DNA from: Streptomyces sp. DT2A-34
GTDB taxonomy: Bacteria; Actinomycetota; Actinomycetes; Streptomycetales; Streptomycetaceae
DNA: 64,000 bases
NCBI RefSeq assembly: GCF_030499515.1
Contig: NZ_JASTWJ010000001.1
Coordinates: 9,590,001 to 9,654,000, forward strand
Direction: 5' to 3'
Shown: in pieces, positions 36,814-45,786 of the stretch
Numbering within the stretch: the stretch's first letter is position 1
Layout of the letters: each line of letters starts with the position of its first letter
Position numbers and translations under genes: made by a program
The notes under the pieces: model-generated
Seen by the model: the letters and a program-made list of their open reading frames with translations, nothing else
Databases searched by the model: none
What the model was told of the DNA's origin: nothing

Positions 36814-37794
36814 CTAGAGATCGAGGACCACCCAGGCGGGATCGTGATCCGATCCGTCACCGCCATGCCTGGTACGTCGGTCGATGTGGGAGCTCTTGTG
36901 CCGCGTCGTGAGGCTCTCGCTGAGCCAGATCTGGTCGAACAACTCGTACTTGGCGGGCTGTCCGGTGTCCTTGAACCGATGGGTCCACGACCCCGAGGCA
37001 GGCGGCGGAGGATTGTCGGGCTTGGGTTCCCGGGTCTCCTCCGGATGTGCGAGCGCCTCCGTCAGCCTCAACTGGCGTGTCGGCTCGGCCAGTTTGGCGA
37101 GCGTCGGTGCGTCAGGAGTGTCGTTCATGTCGCCCAGCACGATGTAGCGCCCATCGGGGCGGGTCCGTTCGCCGATGATCCGGACGATGATGTTGGCCTG
37201 GCGGGTGCGTCGCTCGTCGGCGAGGCGCTTGCCCTCCTCGGGGTCGGTGTTCCGGTCGACGAACTGGCTCTTGAGATGGTTGTTGAAAACGGTCAGCAAA
37301 TCCTTGCCGGGGTCACGGGGATCCAGTATGTGCACTTCCAGCAGGTCCCGGCTGAAGACGCGTTCACCGGGCACGTCCGGATGGGCCGCGTGTTGCCAGG
37401 AGGTCACCGCCCCTACCGGGAATTTGGACAGGACGGCAACATCGATCAGGCGGGGATCATTGCCCTCGATCAACGAGAGATGCGGGTAGGCGCCGCCAAG
37501 GTGCTGAGTAACGAAAAAGCGCAGGGTGTCGATGTCCTCGACTTCCTGCACGGCCAGTATGTCCAGGTCCATTTCGTTGATCCGTCGGGCGAGCACCTTC
37601 TGTTCCTCGGGAGCTATTCCCTTGACCAGCTTGCCTTTGTACCTACGGATCCGCGCGCTCTCGGGGTCGTCGAAGACATAGCTGGAGGTCAGCTGTCCCT
37701 CGGCATCAACCGGATGGACCGCCGATATCTCTGCCTGGAAGTTGAACCGTGAAAAGAGATTGTTGAGGTTGAACGTTCCCACGGCGACATCCAT
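36814..37794 (-). CDS. Endonuclease/exonuclease/phosphatase family protein, 326 aa
   Basis: All EEP catalytic blocks are visible: TFNLNN (about residue 7), LAVQEVED (about 81), NNHLKSQF (about 168), VLGDMND (about 218) and GSDHDPAWVVL at the end. These proteins hydrolyse phosphodiester bonds of nucleic acids or other substrates with Mg2+. No signal peptide is seen. The start at 37794 follows GGAGG. The DUF2278/LTD gene is downstream in the same operon. Confidence 0.9.
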   Translation of the reverse strand: MDVAVGTFNLNNLFSRFNFQAEISAVHPVDAEGQLTSSYVFDDPESARIRRYKGKLVKGIAPEEQKVLARRINEMDLDILAVQEVEDIDTLRFFVTQHLGGAYPHLSLIEGNDPRLIDVAVLSKFPVGAVTSWQHAAHPDVPGERVFSRDLLEVHILDPRDPGKDLLTVFNNHLKSQFVDRNTDPEEGKRLADERRTRQANIIVRIIGERTRPDGRYIVLGDMNDTPDAPTLAKLAEPTRQLRLTEALAHPEETREPKPDNPPPPASGSWTHRFKDTGQPAKYELFDQIWLSESLTTRHKSSHIDRRTRHGGDGSDHDPAWVVLDL

Positions 37795-38158
37795 GGTGAC
37801 CTCCGAGATCGACCATCTGTCCCCTGTTCCCTCGAACATGTCCAGCGTAACCCGGTCGGCCAGCCGACGAAAACGGGGCCGGTGGCTTGGCTGTTGAATG
37901 CGGAATTGGGCGCGGGAGTCCAGGTGGAGCCGTCGGGGTGGCGGGCCGGGGGCTCTGCGTGATTGCGATTGATCCGGTTCGTACGTGACGTGGCGTCACG
38001 TTTGTTGGCGGACCGCGGAAACAGCACAGGCGCGGCCTCGATGATCATGCGGATGTCGATTTCTGGGCCTGCTGCCCGAGCTTCACGGGGTCGCCGCTAC
38101 CCGCGGGAGCGCTGCTGAGTGTGGCCGCCGCCCCCTCCCGGCTCGGCGTACGATCCGG
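37795..38158. other. Intergenic interval, no gene seen
   Basis: 364 bases between the EEP start and the reductase stop, with no supported frame. The promoter of the EEP/DUF2278 operon should lie at the left end. Confidence 0.5.
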
Positions 38159-38722
38159 CTAACGCGCCACGCGGTAGTGGAGGTAGACGAATCTTGAGCT
38201 GAAGGTGCGGGTCTCGACGAGTTCGAGATCCACCCGGCGCTCGCGTTCGGGAAAGAACGGAATGCCACCGCCGACCAGTACCGGGTAGACCATGACCCGG
38301 TACTCGTCGATCAGACCCAACGCGGCCGCGTCGGCGGCGAGAGTCGCGCCGCCGATCGCGATCTCGCCCTCCCCCGGCTCGGCTCGCAACCGCTCGATCT
38401 CCTCCGCCAGGTCGCCGGAGGCCAGGCGGGCATTGCCCTGCACTGTCGACAGCGTGGTGGAGAACACCACCTTTGGGAGCGGATTCCAGAGCGCGGTCCA
38501 CTCAAGCATTGAGTCGTCGAGCGAGGGATCCTGGTCGGCGGTCTCCCAGTACAGCATCGTCTCGTACAGCCGTCGTCCCAACAGGTGGACGCCGACCTGT
38601 CGAATCTCGTCGATCCAGAAGCGAAAGACCTCCTCATCGGGCGCCGTCCAGTCGAACCTGCCGTCCGGCCCGACGATGTAGCCGTCAAGTGAGACGCTCA
38701 TCGAATAGGTCACGCTGCGCAT
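38159..38722 (-). CDS. Dihydrofolate reductase-like (RibD C-terminal) protein, 187 aa
   Basis: The start MRSVTYSMSVSLDGYIVGPD is the usual N-terminus of this family. The glycine-rich NADPH loop IAIGGATLAADAAALGLIDE (about residues 123-142) and the end LVGGGIPFF are conserved. Such proteins are annotated as pyrimidine reductase-like or DHFR-like, and the true substrate is unknown. GAGGAGG precedes the ATG at 38722. Confidence 0.93.
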   Translation of the reverse strand: MRSVTYSMSVSLDGYIVGPDGRFDWTAPDEEVFRFWIDEIRQVGVHLLGRRLYETMLYWETADQDPSLDDSMLEWTALWNPLPKVVFSTTLSTVQGNARLASGDLAEEIERLRAEPGEGEIAIGGATLAADAAALGLIDEYRVMVYPVLVGGGIPFFPERERRVDLELVETRTFSSRFVYLHYRVAR

Positions 38723-39471
38723 CGAAAGTCCTCCTCGGTAACGGGTTCGACAGTACGACTCCGGACGCCGCAGGACTCATCGCGGCTCGCGGGATCCCCT
38801 GGGCCGAGTCACCTCACGAGATCATTTCGTTGAGAAAACCTCAGTGAGGGCTGAGAGCGCGTCGGCGAGACGACCTTGCATTTCGCATACGGCTTCAGCC
38901 GCGAGTTGAGCAGAGGAGGCGGCTTCGCGGATAGCCGGCCACCTTCGCTCACCTGCCTACCAGTCCGAGCAGCAGGGCGCCACCATACCGGCGGCGACGG
39001 AGAGCAGGATGAGGATCGCCAGGAGCGCCACCAGCATCTGCGCCGGTCCGAGACCCAGGGGGAGTGTTCCCCGCAGTTTCGCCTCGGATGCCGTGGTGGA
39101 GAGCGCGATTCCAAGGACCTGCTGCGTCCCCGGGCCGAGCTGGAGGTGCTGGTGGCGGGGCTGGCTCCGAAACGATCGACGACGAGGGGGGCGAACTGTT
39201 GCTCGCACGGTTGGAGGCCATGCGGGCCTGCGCCGACGAGGTTTTCCCGGAAGCCGACATGGCCTTCGACGCCACCATGGCCGACCTCTGTGGCGACGTG
39301 GTCCCGAGGGACATGTTCAAGGGGATGCGGGCCGTGATCCAACGCGGTTGGATCGCCACTTGTGCACGGCAGCATGAAGGCAGCCGAGTTCGCGACCGTG
39401 CGCGCGCACCATGTCGGCCATGAGCGGGGGACGGAACATGTACGGGTCGAGGGTGATCCTTACGAGATGCC
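38723..39471. other. Decayed interval with unassigned fragments
   Basis: A minus-strand tail (LGPAQMLVALLAILILLSVA, 38957-39060) looks like a small membrane protein end. A plus-strand stretch (LLLARLEAMRACADEVFPEA, then MFKGMRAVIQRGWIATC, 39195-39360) reads like part of a helical protein. Neither has a start, ribosome site or known family. They are probably remnants of different genes. Confidence 0.4.
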
Positions 39472-39755
39472 TCAGGTGGCGTAGAAGGCGGGGCGGGGCT
39501 TCATGTCCGTAAGGACGATCCGGCCGGACTTCCGCGCTTCCACTGTGGAGTTGGAGACGACGGTCGCGGCGTAACCGTCCAGGCGGACGGTCCCCGCTCG
39601 CCCGCAAAATGCAGTGATCCTCGGCGAGACCGGCGAGACCGGCGAGACCGGCGAGACCGGCGAGGAAACACCGCACGAGCGAGGTCTTTCCGATACCTGC
39701 CGGCCCGTCGATGAGGACGACTTGCGGCTCACCCCCCCCGCCGCCCGGACCAACC
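39472..39755 (-). pseudogene. ATP-binding regulator fragment with 9-bp repeat expansion
   Basis: The minus strand starts with VVLIDGPAGIGKTSLVRCF, a Walker A motif as in LuxR/AfsR-type ATP-binding regulators. It then runs into the repeat at 39622-39666 and, in another frame, an unassigned tail (VRLDGYAATVVSNSTVEA to a stop at 39472). No Walker B or DNA-binding domain is present. Confidence 0.55.
39622..39666 (+). repeat. 9-bp tandem repeat, four full units
   Basis: CGGCGAGAC occurs four times head to tail and then begins a fifth. On the minus strand it encodes repeated Ala-Gly-Leu directly after the Walker A helix of the remnant, suggesting slippage. Confidence 0.8.
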
Positions 39756-39887
39756 GGGCACCCAGCTACGGCAGTTTCTGGAGCACTCCGTACTCCACGC
39801 TGATAAAGGGCGACTGGCCTACGGTGAAGCAACCGCGGGCCCGGTCCGGGTTTCCGGTGGCGACGACAGTCGCAAGGAGAGCTGCTG

Positions 39888-40445
39888 CTACAGCCAGCGC
39901 CGCAGCAGCAGGTGCGGGGCGCGCCGGGTGAGCCAGGCGCTGAGCAGGCCGGTGACGGCGCCGGCGGCAACGTCGCCGGCGTAGTGGGCGCCCGACTGTA
40001 TCCGCTCGACGGCCACCAGGCCCGTCGGCACCGCACACGCGATACCGACGGCCGGCCACGTGGGCGCGACGGCCGCCGTGAAGGCCACCGCGGCCGCGGT
40101 GTGGCCCGAGGGAAAGGACGGGGAGCTGGGGCGGTCATCGACCTCGTCGTGCGGAAACCACTCCTTCGGTGGCCTGGGTCGGTCGGCGAACCGCTTGCCC
40201 AGGCCGTTGGAGACCAGCTGCGCCAGCGTGAGCGCCGCCATGCCCGCGGTTGCCGCCTTACGGCCCCGCCACCCGCCGAGCGTGGCCATCAGTGCGGCCG
40301 CGCCACACCACAGCTTCGCGCTCTCCGCGGTCTCCTCCACCAAGGAGAGCACCTGGCCGACCCGGGCCGGAATGCGGGAGCCCGCCTGCTGTGTCACGGC
40401 TCGATCGGCTTCATGCAACCCCGCCATCAACCTCATGAACTGCAC
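39888..40445 (-). CDS. PAP2-family membrane phosphatase, 185 aa
   Basis: The acid phosphatase signature is complete: KRFADRPRP (about residue 84), PSFPSGHTAAA (about 110) and ERIQSGAHYAGDV (about 148), with hydrophobic helices around them. These enzymes dephosphorylate lipids such as undecaprenyl or phosphatidyl phosphates at the membrane. The first residue is uncertain (GTG 40445 or ATG 40436), with no clear ribosome site. Confidence 0.9.
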   Translation of the reverse strand: MQFMRLMAGLHEADRAVTQQAGSRIPARVGQVLSLVEETAESAKLWCGAAALMATLGGWRGRKAATAGMAALTLAQLVSNGLGKRFADRPRPPKEWFPHDEVDDRPSSPSFPSGHTAAAVAFTAAVAPTWPAVGIACAVPTGLVAVERIQSGAHYAGDVAAGAVTGLLSAWLTRRAPHLLLRRWL

Positions 40446-40500
40446 GTATCCAGAGGAGAGCAGTCCACACGCAAGATCTGCGCTTCATCCCGGGGACGGC

Positions 40501-40902
40501 TCAGCGGTCCGAGGTCCGGAAACCGCCGGCGCTGATGTTGGCCATCACGGTGCTCGTCACGCGGTAACGGCCGTTGGGGACGTCGCGGGATTTGGTGACG
40601 TGCACGGTCAGCGGTCCGGCCCATTCGTAGCCCTTGTGCTCGCCGTGTCGTGCCAGCTTGTCGGTGAGAACCTGCGCCACCTGGCCCTCGTCGGGATCGA
40701 GTTCGTCATGGACGTGTTCGGCGAGTTCCACGTCGTACGCGTTCGGGACCACCACCCGCCTCTGACTGCACACCACGGCGTTGTTGTCGCATTCACGCCG
40801 CAGCGCCCCCACCAGTTCGACCGGCTCCCTGGGGAAGATCTGCGCCACCAGAGCCCCCTCTACGCGCTCGAGAGCCCGTTCCCATGCGGTGAGCGTGCTC
40901 AT
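40501..40902 (-). CDS. FhaA N-terminal (DUF3662) domain protein, 133 aa
   Basis: The sequence matches the N-terminal domain of FhaA: ERVEGALVAQIFPREPVELV, then LRRECDNNAVVCSQRRVVVPN and YDVELAEHVHDELD. In FhaA this domain precedes an FHA domain that reads phosphothreonine in cell-wall regulation. Here the FHA part is absent and the protein ends at residue 133, so it is a stand-alone form. AAGGAG lies 11 bases before the ATG at 40902. Confidence 0.85.
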   Translation of the reverse strand: MSTLTAWERALERVEGALVAQIFPREPVELVGALRRECDNNAVVCSQRRVVVPNAYDVELAEHVHDELDPDEGQVAQVLTDKLARHGEHKGYEWAGPLTVHVTKSRDVPNGRYRVTSTVMANISAGGFRTSDR

Positions 40903-41053
40903 GTACGTCGTCACTCCTTCTTGCTCGTCGTCACTGACCGTCACTGGTCATCAGTGCTGTGCTGTGGCAGGCGCTCGTCCTCGTGTCCGACGGTCCTGCC
41001 GGGACCCAGGAGCCTGCGACCACGACGCTCGCGGCCGCGATGACCACCCGTGT

Positions 41054-41968
41054 TCACTCGAGGCGGCGCCGGTCTTCACCGTCCCACTTGCGGGTATCAC
41101 GCGGTTCGACGTACGGCTCCTCCTGCGGCGGGTACCCGCCGGCGATCGCGCGCTGCCGGGCGGTCTCGGCGTCGAACTCCAGGCCCAGCAGGATCGCCAG
41201 GTTGGTGATCCACAGCCACACCAGGAAGACGATCACCCCGGCGAAGGTGCCGTAGGTCTTGTTGTACGAGGCGAAGTTCGCCACGTAGAACGCGAACCCG
41301 CCGGAGGCGATCATCCAGATCACGAGGGCCAGGAAGCTGCCCGGGGTGATCCACTTGAAGCCGCGGATCTTCGCGTTGGGGCCGGCCCAGTACAGGATCG
41401 CGATCATGAGGGTGACCAGGACCACCAGGACCGGCCACTTCGCGATCGACCACACGGTCACCGCCGTGTCGCCGAGTCCGAGCACGTCGCCGGCACGGCG
41501 GGCCAGGGGGCCGGTGAAGACCACGATCAGGGCGCTGACCACCGCGAGGACCATCAGCACGACGGTGAGGGCGAGCCGCAGCGGCAGCACTTTCCACACC
41601 GGGCGGCCTTCCGGCACGTCGTAGACGGCGTTGGAGGTGCGGATGAACGCGGCCACATAGCCGGACGCCGACCACACGGCCAGGGCCAGGCCGACGATCG
41701 CCATGACCGACCCGATGCCGGCGTTGCCCTGCAACTGCTGCACCGCGTTCCGGATCACGTCGCGCGCGGCCCCCGGCGTGAGCTGCTGGACGTTGTCCAG
41801 AACCGTCCTCGTGGCCGACTGCCCGGCGATGCCCAGCAGGGAGACCAGCACCAACAGCGCGGGGAACAGCGACAGGATGCCGTAGTAGGTCAGGGCTGCC
41901 GCGCGGTCGGTCAGCTCGTCGTCCTTGAATTCCTTGGGGGGGGGGGGCGGGGCGCCTCTTCGCCGCAT
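41054..41968 (-). CDS. YihY/virulence factor BrkB family membrane protein, about 304 aa
   Basis: Six hydrophobic segments follow KEFKDDELTDRAAALTYYGI (about residue 12), the family's first conserved block. Later blocks include SASGYVAAFIRTSNAVYDVP and NLAILLGLEFDAE. The role is uncertain; BrkB-like proteins are inner-membrane proteins. The 5' end is odd: a run of 12 G (C on the coding strand) encodes Pro-Pro-Pro-Pro just before the conserved block, the ATG at 41968 has no ribosome site, and the normal longer N-terminus is not recognisable. A slip in the tract would switch the frame. Confidence 0.82.
   Translation of the reverse strand: MRRRGAPPPPPKEFKDDELTDRAAALTYYGILSLFPALLVLVSLLGIAGQSATRTVLDNVQQLTPGAARDVIRNAVQQLQGNAGIGSVMAIVGLALAVWSASGYVAAFIRTSNAVYDVPEGRPVWKVLPLRLALTVVLMVLAVVSALIVVFTGPLARRAGDVLGLGDTAVTVWSIAKWPVLVVLVTLMIAILYWAGPNAKIRGFKWITPGSFLALVIWMIASGGFAFYVANFASYNKTYGTFAGVIVFLVWLWITNLAILLGLEFDAETARQRAIAGGYPPQEEPYVEPRDTRKWDGEDRRRLE
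41936..41947. repeat. 12-G homopolymer inside the yihY-like gene
   Basis: Twelve consecutive G on the plus strand (C on the coding strand) lie about 20-30 bases after the predicted start. Such tracts slip in replication and are also prone to sequencing error. The 41.97-42.55 kb interval beyond it has no gene I can support. Confidence 0.85.
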
Positions 41969-42555
41969 GCTGAGGGACCCCGGCTGAAGACGCCATCGCC
42001 CGGTGCTCGGGGTGCCGTGTCGGTTTGGCTCCTGACCACGTCCGTTCGCCGTGATCTTCGGACGCTCCGACGGCAAGTCGGTGCGTCGGCGGGCGGCTAC
42101 GTGCGGAACGTGATCGAGCGGGTGATCCCCAGTGCGCCCGGCGCCCGCGCTGCCGGGCGCACCCGACGGCCTTGCGCGCTCGGGATCGGAGGCGCATCCA
42201 ATGGGGCGCTCTGGCAGGACCAGCGAACGGCGCGGGTGGGGGGTACCCAAGGGGGCGGGGGCCCGGCGGCGCGGCGGAGCCGGTTGGTGATCGTCCCCGG
42301 TCGCCGACACCGCCATCACCGTCGTGCCCTGGCCGAGAGGCGCCGCCGCGCCTCGCGATCGTCCGCGTCGGGGGCGGGTCCGCCCGGCAGACCAGCGAAC
42401 TCACGCCGTTCCGACTCACACGGCCCGCGGCCCGGTCGCGTTGCTGATCTTCTTCCGTAGGTCCGGGACCCCTCCCCAGCCGCCTGCCGGAACATAGGGC
42501 ACCTGCGAAGGAGCAAGTTGTCCTGTAGGTACGGCAGTTGGGGGAGTGAGTCGGT

Positions 42556-44307
42556 ATGCGTCGGTCCGAAGAGCCGTCGGGTGTCGGTGGCACGGGAGAG
42601 CAGCCGGGTGGACCTGAATCCACGCCGCCCGAGCCCCCGCCGTCGTTCCCGCCCCCGCCCCCGCTGCCCGATGGTGCGCCGGCCGTAGAGCCGCCGAGCT
42701 CCGAGTGGTTGGCCTACACGCTGCCGGAGGAGCCCGACGACGCCGTGCCGGCGGACCCGTGGCGGGCCGCGGCGGCCGGCCTGTTCAACCTCGGCGGGCT
42801 CGGGCTCGGGTACGTGCTCCTGCGGCGCTGGCCGCAGGCCGTCCTGTGCTGGATCGCGACCGGCTGGCTGCTGGTGGCCGCGCTGCCCGCAGACCCCGAC
42901 GGGCTGCCGGACGGGGCGGTGTGGGCGTACGTCCTCGTTCTGGTGTCGGCCGCGGTCCACGGGGCGTGGCTGGCACGCCGTGCGCGGCTGACGTTGCCGT
43001 GGCGGTCGACGGTCGCCGCCGGGCTCGGGCTCGTGCTGCTCGCCGTGCCGGCCGGTGGGGCGGTGGGGTACGAGGCGGCGCGGGAAGAGGCGTACCAGCG
43101 GATGCTGCTCGACCGGCTCGCCGAGACGGACCGGCTGGTCACCGCCGCCTCGCAGCGGGACGGCTTCGCCGAGGCCAAGAAGGACTACGAGCGGGCACTG
43201 AAGGCCTACCGTGAGCTCAGCGACGACCACCCCGGGAGCCGGGCCGCCCAGCGCATCCCCGACCGCCTCGACCGGTTCTACGACACTGTTGCCGCGCCGT
43301 ACCGCGAGAAGGAGTACTGCGAGGCCCTGGAACCCCTGCGCTATCTGTGGAACGTGCCCGACACCACAGGCGCCATGCGGCTCGGCTCCCTCGCCGAGTG
43401 GCCCGAGGAGCCCCTGGCCACCTCGCTCTACGAGTGCGGCATCACGAACCTCGGCTCCGACGCCGTGTCCGAATCGAAGGCGAACGGCGGTGCACTGGCC
43501 GACCTCCTGCGTACGTTCCCGGACTCGGCGCAGGCCGCCAAGGTCGAACCGGCTGTCAGCGCGGAGATCGCCAAGCGGTCCAAGGCCCTGAAGGGCGACG
43601 ACCCCTGCCCTGCCAGCGAGGAATTGCAGGCCATCAGCCGGACCATGGTCGACCTGCCCGCGGGCAGCCCCGGTGACGGGCTGCGCACGGACGCCGTCAA
43701 CGCGGTGGAGTCCGGCGCCTACGCCTGCGGGGTGGACGAGTTCGAGGACGCCAAGTTCGGCGCGGCGGCCGAGACACTCAACGACTTCGCCGACAAGTAC
43801 GAGGACAACAAGAACGCCAAGCGCGCCCGGCAGATCGCCATCGCCGCGGAGATCGCCGAGGAACGACCCGAGGCGGGCCGGAAGCTGCCGCCGTCCCGTG
43901 GCCCGGGCGGCTCCAAGATGCCCATGGAGATCAGCAACGACGCCCCGACCGCAGTCGAGTTCCTCTACACCGGCCCCGTCACCGGCAGCGTCTACCTCCC
44001 GGCGTGCGCCGAGTGCACCGAGTACTCCAGCGAGTCGAACGCCGAGAGCGCCGCCTGCTCGAACAGCGGCATCGACTACCCGACCAGCTACCTCAACCTG
44101 CCCGCCGGCAACTACCACACCCTCATCAAGTACGCCGACGAAGACGCGGAGGACGTGACGAACAAGGCCGACGGAATGAGCATCGATCCCGGATACACGT
44201 ACACCAACTGCACATACGTCGTGAGCGAGAGCAGTTACCCGGGGTACCCCAGCCTTCCCACCCTGCCGGAGCTCCCGGAGATCGAGCCCCTCGAGCCGAT
44301 CGTCTGA
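42556..44307 (+). CDS. Large membrane-anchored protein of unknown function, 583 aa
   Basis: A Pro-rich cytoplasmic N-terminus (about 1-55) precedes three or four hydrophobic segments (about 70-180, including GLFNLGGLGLGYVLLRRW). A long helical extracytoplasmic region with TPR-like spacing follows (about 180-450, GFAEAKKDYERALKAYRELS; FEDAKFGAAAETLNDFADKY). A beta-rich Cys/Tyr-containing C-terminal domain (about 455-555) and a Pro/Leu/Glu tail complete it. I do not recognise the family. GGGGGAG precedes the ATG. A large hairpin follows the stop. Confidence 0.88.
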   Translation: MRRSEEPSGVGGTGEQPGGPESTPPEPPPSFPPPPPLPDGAPAVEPPSSEWLAYTLPEEPDDAVPADPWRAAAAGLFNLGGLGLGYVLLRRWPQAVLCWIATGWLLVAALPADPDGLPDGAVWAYVLVLVSAAVHGAWLARRARLTLPWRSTVAAGLGLVLLAVPAGGAVGYEAAREEAYQRMLLDRLAETDRLVTAASQRDGFAEAKKDYERALKAYRELSDDHPGSRAAQRIPDRLDRFYDTVAAPYREKEYCEALEPLRYLWNVPDTTGAMRLGSLAEWPEEPLATSLYECGITNLGSDAVSESKANGGALADLLRTFPDSAQAAKVEPAVSAEIAKRSKALKGDDPCPASEELQAISRTMVDLPAGSPGDGLRTDAVNAVESGAYACGVDEFEDAKFGAAAETLNDFADKYEDNKNAKRARQIAIAAEIAEERPEAGRKLPPSRGPGGSKMPMEISNDAPTAVEFLYTGPVTGSVYLPACAECTEYSSESNAESAACSNSGIDYPTSYLNLPAGNYHTLIKYADEDAEDVTNKADGMSIDPGYTYTNCTYVVSESSYPGYPSLPTLPELPEIEPLEPIV

Positions 44308-44333
44308 CTCACTGGGATCGCCGCAGCACCACC

Positions 44334-44378
44334 CTGAGCTTGTTCTTCAAGGTCCAGGACCCCGAAGAACAAGCTCAG
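44334..44378 (+). terminator. Large nested hairpin after the 583-aa gene
   Basis: CTGAGCTTGTTCTTC (44334-44348) pairs perfectly with GAAGAACAAGCTCAG (44364-44378). The 15-base loop itself contains GGTCC-A-GGACC, giving a second hairpin inside the first. It begins 27 bases after the stop. A terminator is likely, although there is no T run. The rest of 44.38-44.74 kb shows no gene. Confidence 0.65.
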
Positions 44379-44738
44379 AGGCAGCTGCTGACGCTGCTCG
44401 GCCCGGTCACGAACGTTCGCTCCGGGAACGGAACCGGTCGTGTCAGGGCCAGGGAGTGTCGAAGTACCCGCGAGCGGTGGGTGAGCGACGCCGCGCCCGC
44501 GCAGCCATCGGCGGCGCAACTCGGCGCCCAGGGCCAGCCGGAGCGGTCGCGTTGCGCCACGCGTCACCGATCGAGACGACGTCTTGCAGCGGCCGGCAAA
44601 TGAACTCACCGGCCTGTGCACCCCTGGTCGGCGCATGCGGTTGTGAGGATTCAGGGAAGGAAGCGAGGCCGACCTTGCTGCCGGTGCGGGCGCGATGGAG
44701 CATCAGCGCCGACTGTTGTTGCTCTGGGGGGAGTTGCC

Positions 44739-45191
44739 GTGCCGATCCTGTTCGCTCTGCTGCTGGCCGCTGTGGTGGCCGTTCTGCTGATGGGCGTGGT
44801 GCAGCTCCGAGAGCAGCACCGGGAGACGCTGCGGGCCACCGTGCTGCAGGCGCAGGTGGACCTCCTGAAGGCCGCGGCGGGCGACCCGGACCTGGCCAGG
44901 GCCGCGGCCGGGCCGCAGCTCACCGGCTCGGAGCCCGGAGAGGCGCGCCGGCATCTGTTCTTCGAGGCGCAGTTGACCGCCTGGGAACTCCGGTGGCGCA
45001 TCGGTGCCCTGTCCCAGCAGCAGCTCCGCGCACACGCCACGGCGCTTCTGGCCGGCGAGGAGGGACGTCGGTACTGGGAGCGCACCCGCACCGACCGCGC
45101 CGGCCTGGCCGGCGACGACCCGAAGCTGCGGACCTTTACCAAGGTGTTCGACGCCGCCTGGCAAACGCTGAAGCCCGCCGACGCACGCTGA
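44739..45191 (+). CDS. DUF6082 family membrane protein, 150 aa
   Basis: A transmembrane helix (about residues 2-22, ILFALLLAAVVAVLLMGVV) is followed by a helical domain with LREQHRETLRATVLQ, LTAWELRWRIGAL and YWERTRTDRA. These are typical of DUF6082 proteins, common in Streptomyces and of unknown function. The GTG at 44739 has GGGGAG upstream, and a terminator follows the stop. Confidence 0.8.
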   Translation: MPILFALLLAAVVAVLLMGVVQLREQHRETLRATVLQAQVDLLKAAAGDPDLARAAAGPQLTGSEPGEARRHLFFEAQLTAWELRWRIGALSQQQLRAHATALLAGEEGRRYWERTRTDRAGLAGDDPKLRTFTKVFDAAWQTLKPADAR

Positions 45192-45205
45192 GATGAGGAT
45201 CTCGA

Positions 45206-45234
45206 GGGCCGGGCGCGGCACGCGCGTCCGGCCC
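45206..45234 (+). terminator. Terminator hairpin after the DUF6082 gene
   Basis: GGGCCGGGCGCG (45206-45217) pairs with CGCGTCCGGCCC (45223-45234) with one G-T wobble and a 5-base loop, 15 bases after the stop. Confidence 0.7.
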
Positions 45235-45786
45235 TTCGTGCGTGGGGGGCGTCGGGACGTGGTCACGGGGCACCCACACGGCTGACGACGGCAGCCCGAC
45301 CCAAGACGATTCAGCAAGCGGGACAATTGCCTGGTCATGGCGGCTTCCGTGCCCATAACCTGCGCCCGTGACGGGGGACCACGAAACGGGTTCGGCTGTC
45401 CGCGTGGGCGGGAGGAGTCCGCGAGCAATCAGGCTGTGCTTCGAGGCGACGACCGATCACGCCCCCGGTGAAGACATGCGCAACCTCGCCATCGAAGTGC
45501 GCACCTTCCTGGAGTCGGAACCGCTGGAGTGCGCGGGGCGGTCGGCTGATCGCCCGCTGCGGGACCTCCCAACCGGCCGCGGCTGTTGCTCGGCGCGCCC
45601 GATTCCGGCTCCGGCCCGCCACCCCTGAGCCGGCAAGGCCCACGAGTCCGGCGCTCCAAGTTCTTACCGAGGCATGACACGCCCCCGAAGCCCCCCTCGC
45701 ACGCTGATCCCACCAGTAACTCTGGTCACTGCCGGCCATTCGTCCCCTGAAATCCCCACCGGGAGCGACCACCTCGGAGGAATCCC
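45235..45786. other. Intergenic interval before DUF1996 copy 2
   Basis: About 550 bases. A short plus frame (MRNLAIEVRTFLESEP, about 45475-45530) looks slightly protein-like but has no ribosome site. Nothing else is supported. The promoter of the DUF1996 gene should be at the right end. Confidence 0.4.
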
